From: Bacillus sp. V3B
GTDB taxonomy: Bacteria > Bacillota > Bacilli > Bacillales > Cytobacillaceae
Assembly (NCBI RefSeq): GCF_024494465.1
Contig: NZ_JAETXM010000010.1
Location: 1-64,000, forward strand
Length of the DNA: 64,000 nucleotides
Direction: 5' to 3'
The number at the start of each line of letters is the position of its first letter. The first letter of the stretch is position 1. The notes beneath the pieces were generated by a model. That model saw only the letters and a list, made by a program, of their open reading frames with translations. It was not told the origin of the DNA and ran no database searches. This document shows, in pieces, positions 62,418 to 64,000 of this stretch. The translations under genes were made by a program, and so were the position numbers.

Positions 62418-62594
62418 TTAACATTGATTCCAGATTCGATTCAGATCTAATGGCACATATATTTCATCACCATGTATTTGCCTATGTATGATGGGGGTTG
62501 TAAAGAATTGATCAAGACTATCCACTCCTTCCCTATACCTTGCTCTTGGGTTTACTCCTAATATTTTATCTAAGCTATCTCCCGTTATTTTCAT
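62418..62594 (-). CDS. 58-aa protein, unknown
   Basis: ATG at 62594 with AAGGAG 7-8 nt upstream. The product reads MKITGDSLDKILGVNPRARY and ends with IYVPLDLNRIWNQC. A compact, well-started gene; no family recognised. Confidence 0.6.
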   Translation of the reverse strand: MKITGDSLDKILGVNPRARYREGVDSLDQFFTTPIIHRQIHGDEIYVPLDLNRIWNQC

Positions 62595-63575
62595 AATCTT
62601 TACTCCTTTTTATACTTGTTAGATGACATATATAATTTATCCATAATGAATTTTTAATATTATTAGAAACACAATTATTTATAGGAGGGGTCCTAGCACA
62701 TCACCATCAAGTTAAAATTTAATTGCTCCCCCAAAACGGAATTTTAGCCTTTCTTGTAACAAAGAAGTTCATTTTATCGTTTTGGGGTTGATCTGTTTGC
62801 TTAGCTTGATGGACATGTGACGCTACCCCTAATAAAATTTGATAAAAGTCACCTCATGAGATGTTGTGTCTTAAAAGGTGATTTTATTTTAATTCGATAA
62901 TCATGATAAAATCAAGATGAAATTTGCGAATGATTTCACTTAGGCTATTCTGCCTCGTTAATTTAAGTGAATTCTTTCACAACCTTGTACGTGTAGTAGA
63001 TATTTCAGAAATTTTGTTCAGTGCTAAAGGGGATATGGAAACGATTCAAGGAATAAGGAGCCACACAGAAAATATTAATTATAAACGGAAATTGTGCTTG
63101 ATATTAATTGTTTCTTTAGACTTATCAAATGAGTACACCCTATTGAGAAGGTAGCAATTTATTTGTGACTTTAAGAGATAAATTGCATTGTTCTTATTTC
63201 TTCCTTTTTCCGGATTCCCTTCCATTGTTTAACGTTTATCATTCGATTAAAGAAGTAAAGAAATTAGAAATTATCACATGCCTAGAAGTTACGATTGAAC
63301 ATCCAATAGAAAAATTCGGTGAAAGTTTCAATGTTTGTTTCAAAATTTCTGGACAAAGATACTTACATTTTTTCAATCCCTCATCATAATTGGACTTACC
63401 GAAAAGAAATGGGTAAAAAAATTAAATTAACTCATGCTCCAATTGGATTTAATCACCCTCAATACAAACCACAACTAATTACTGCTATGAACCAATCTAT
63501 TGACACTATAGAAAATGATAAAGTTTAACATGCGTGTTGATTATCTAGTTTCTACCAATAAAATTGCATAAAAAA
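62595..63575. other. 980-nt stretch without a supported gene
   Basis: Several short + strand frames (62924-63154, 63165-63389, 63319-63528) overlap each other and lack start signals. The one ending at 63528 (MGKKIKLTHAPIGFNHPQYK) looks like genuine protein sequence, so a broken gene is likely. Nothing can be named. Confidence 0.4.
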
Positions 63576-63637
63576 GAGAGATTCTCATGTAAAATAGTAG
63601 TCACCACAACAACATTTTACGAAATGAGAAATCTCTC
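63576..63637. repeat. Long inverted repeat at IS end, abutting transposase start
   Basis: GAGAGATTCTCAT plus TAAAAT pair with ATTTTA plus ATGAGAAATCTCTC around about 18 nt. It ends 1 nt before the TTG start, so in a read-through transcript it would hide the translation start, a usual guard in insertion sequences. Confidence 0.7.
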
Positions 63638-64000
63638 TTGAACAAGCATAACACGATTTTTACACTCATTCAAAACTTTCTTTCCGAAGCTGAACTTCAA
63701 GCGATTTGAGCTGAATTCAACTATGTTGATTCGGCACGCAAATGTACCGTTTCAACGCTCATTTCGTATTTAATTGGAGCTGCGACAAACGAATGGAAAA
63801 GTTTACGTCACGCAGCCGATGTTGGTCCTAGCATGGGACTTGTTTCGGTTGATCATTCATCACTTTCAAAACATCTAAAAACACTGAATTATGGCATTGT
63901 AAAGCGTATTTTTGAAGTCGTTGTCGGCAAGTTAAATCGTGCTGCACGTCGAACATTGAAGATGCCCAAAACGCTTCTTTCAGTTGATTCCACAACCATT
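63638..64000 (+). pseudogene. IS4-type transposase, 5' part, with in-frame TGA
   Basis: The frame begins TTG (MNKHNTIFTLIQNFLSEAEL). A TGA interrupts at 63707-63709 and the frame then continues AEFNYVDSARKCTVSTLISY, TNEWKSLRHAADVG and LLSVDSTTI, which holds the first Asp of the DDE site. The window ends there. Relatives have an ordinary residue at the stop, so this copy is probably inactive. Confidence 0.75.

Noticed and set aside
1-64000. CRISPR array, rRNA operon
   Set aside because: No regular repeat-spacer pattern and no rRNA-like conserved stretches were seen on either strand.

Overview
The window comes from a low-GC, spore-forming Bacillaceae chromosome. This is inferred from strong GGAGG-type ribosome sites, frequent TTG/GTG starts, YkoP/YkoQ/YkoS-type relatives, a Spo0E-type phosphatase and a skin/PBSX-like phage backbone. 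The species cannot be fixed from the sequence.

Left flank (1-13200). Contents are a YibE/YibF membrane pair, a degraded homoserine kinase tail, a DUF3967-type MerR-like gene, a VOC protein, an ABC-F stub behind an attenuator-like leader, selO, and a 793-residue prenyl synthase that looks like two fused class I domains. A selenium island follows: selA (-), an Hsp20-like gene (+), a SelW-like CxxU selenoprotein (-) and selD (+). The last two each contain an in-frame UGA followed by a hairpin at bacterial SECIS distance, so ordinary gene calling truncates selD and misses the SelW-like gene. selB and selC are not in the window.

Prophage (13204-50157, about 37 kb). It sits in tRNA-Arg(CCU), with a 47-bp perfect att repeat at both ends and the integrase next to the right one. 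Early genes are cro/cI/ImmA, YqaI, YqaJ exonuclease and RecT, a replication initiator carrying palindromic iterons, a DnaC-type loader, dUTPase and RusA. Late genes are TerS, TerL, portal, minor head protein, tail tip, fibre, holin and endolysin, then FtsK and Replic_Relax genes with two VirB2-like membrane proteins. The stretch that should hold capsid, connectors, tail tube and tape measure is missing. Portal, minor head, tail-tip, fibre and endolysin genes are all frameshifted, so the element appears defective. Accessory cargo includes a beta-family/sce7726 (PD-(D/E)XK-like) convergent pair, a Spo0E-like phosphatase, a c-di-GMP-I riboswitch before a small Cys-rich protein, an HNH-AP2 endonuclease, and membrane, PH-domain and DUF3862 genes beside the integrase.

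Right flank (50158-64000). This is a worn region: a truncated second recombinase, trmL, an internally deleted IS110 transposase with a long structured 5' region, broken ykoQ and ykoP, an orphan CydB-like gene, a ykoS-like DUF6044 gene, a TVP38 membrane protein, a secreted subtilisin-like protease, and the start of an IS4-type element that runs off the window.

The best leads are the hidden SelW-like selenoprotein, the prophage c-di-GMP riboswitch and its 73-aa target, and the beta/sce7726 cassette as a candidate anti-phage system.
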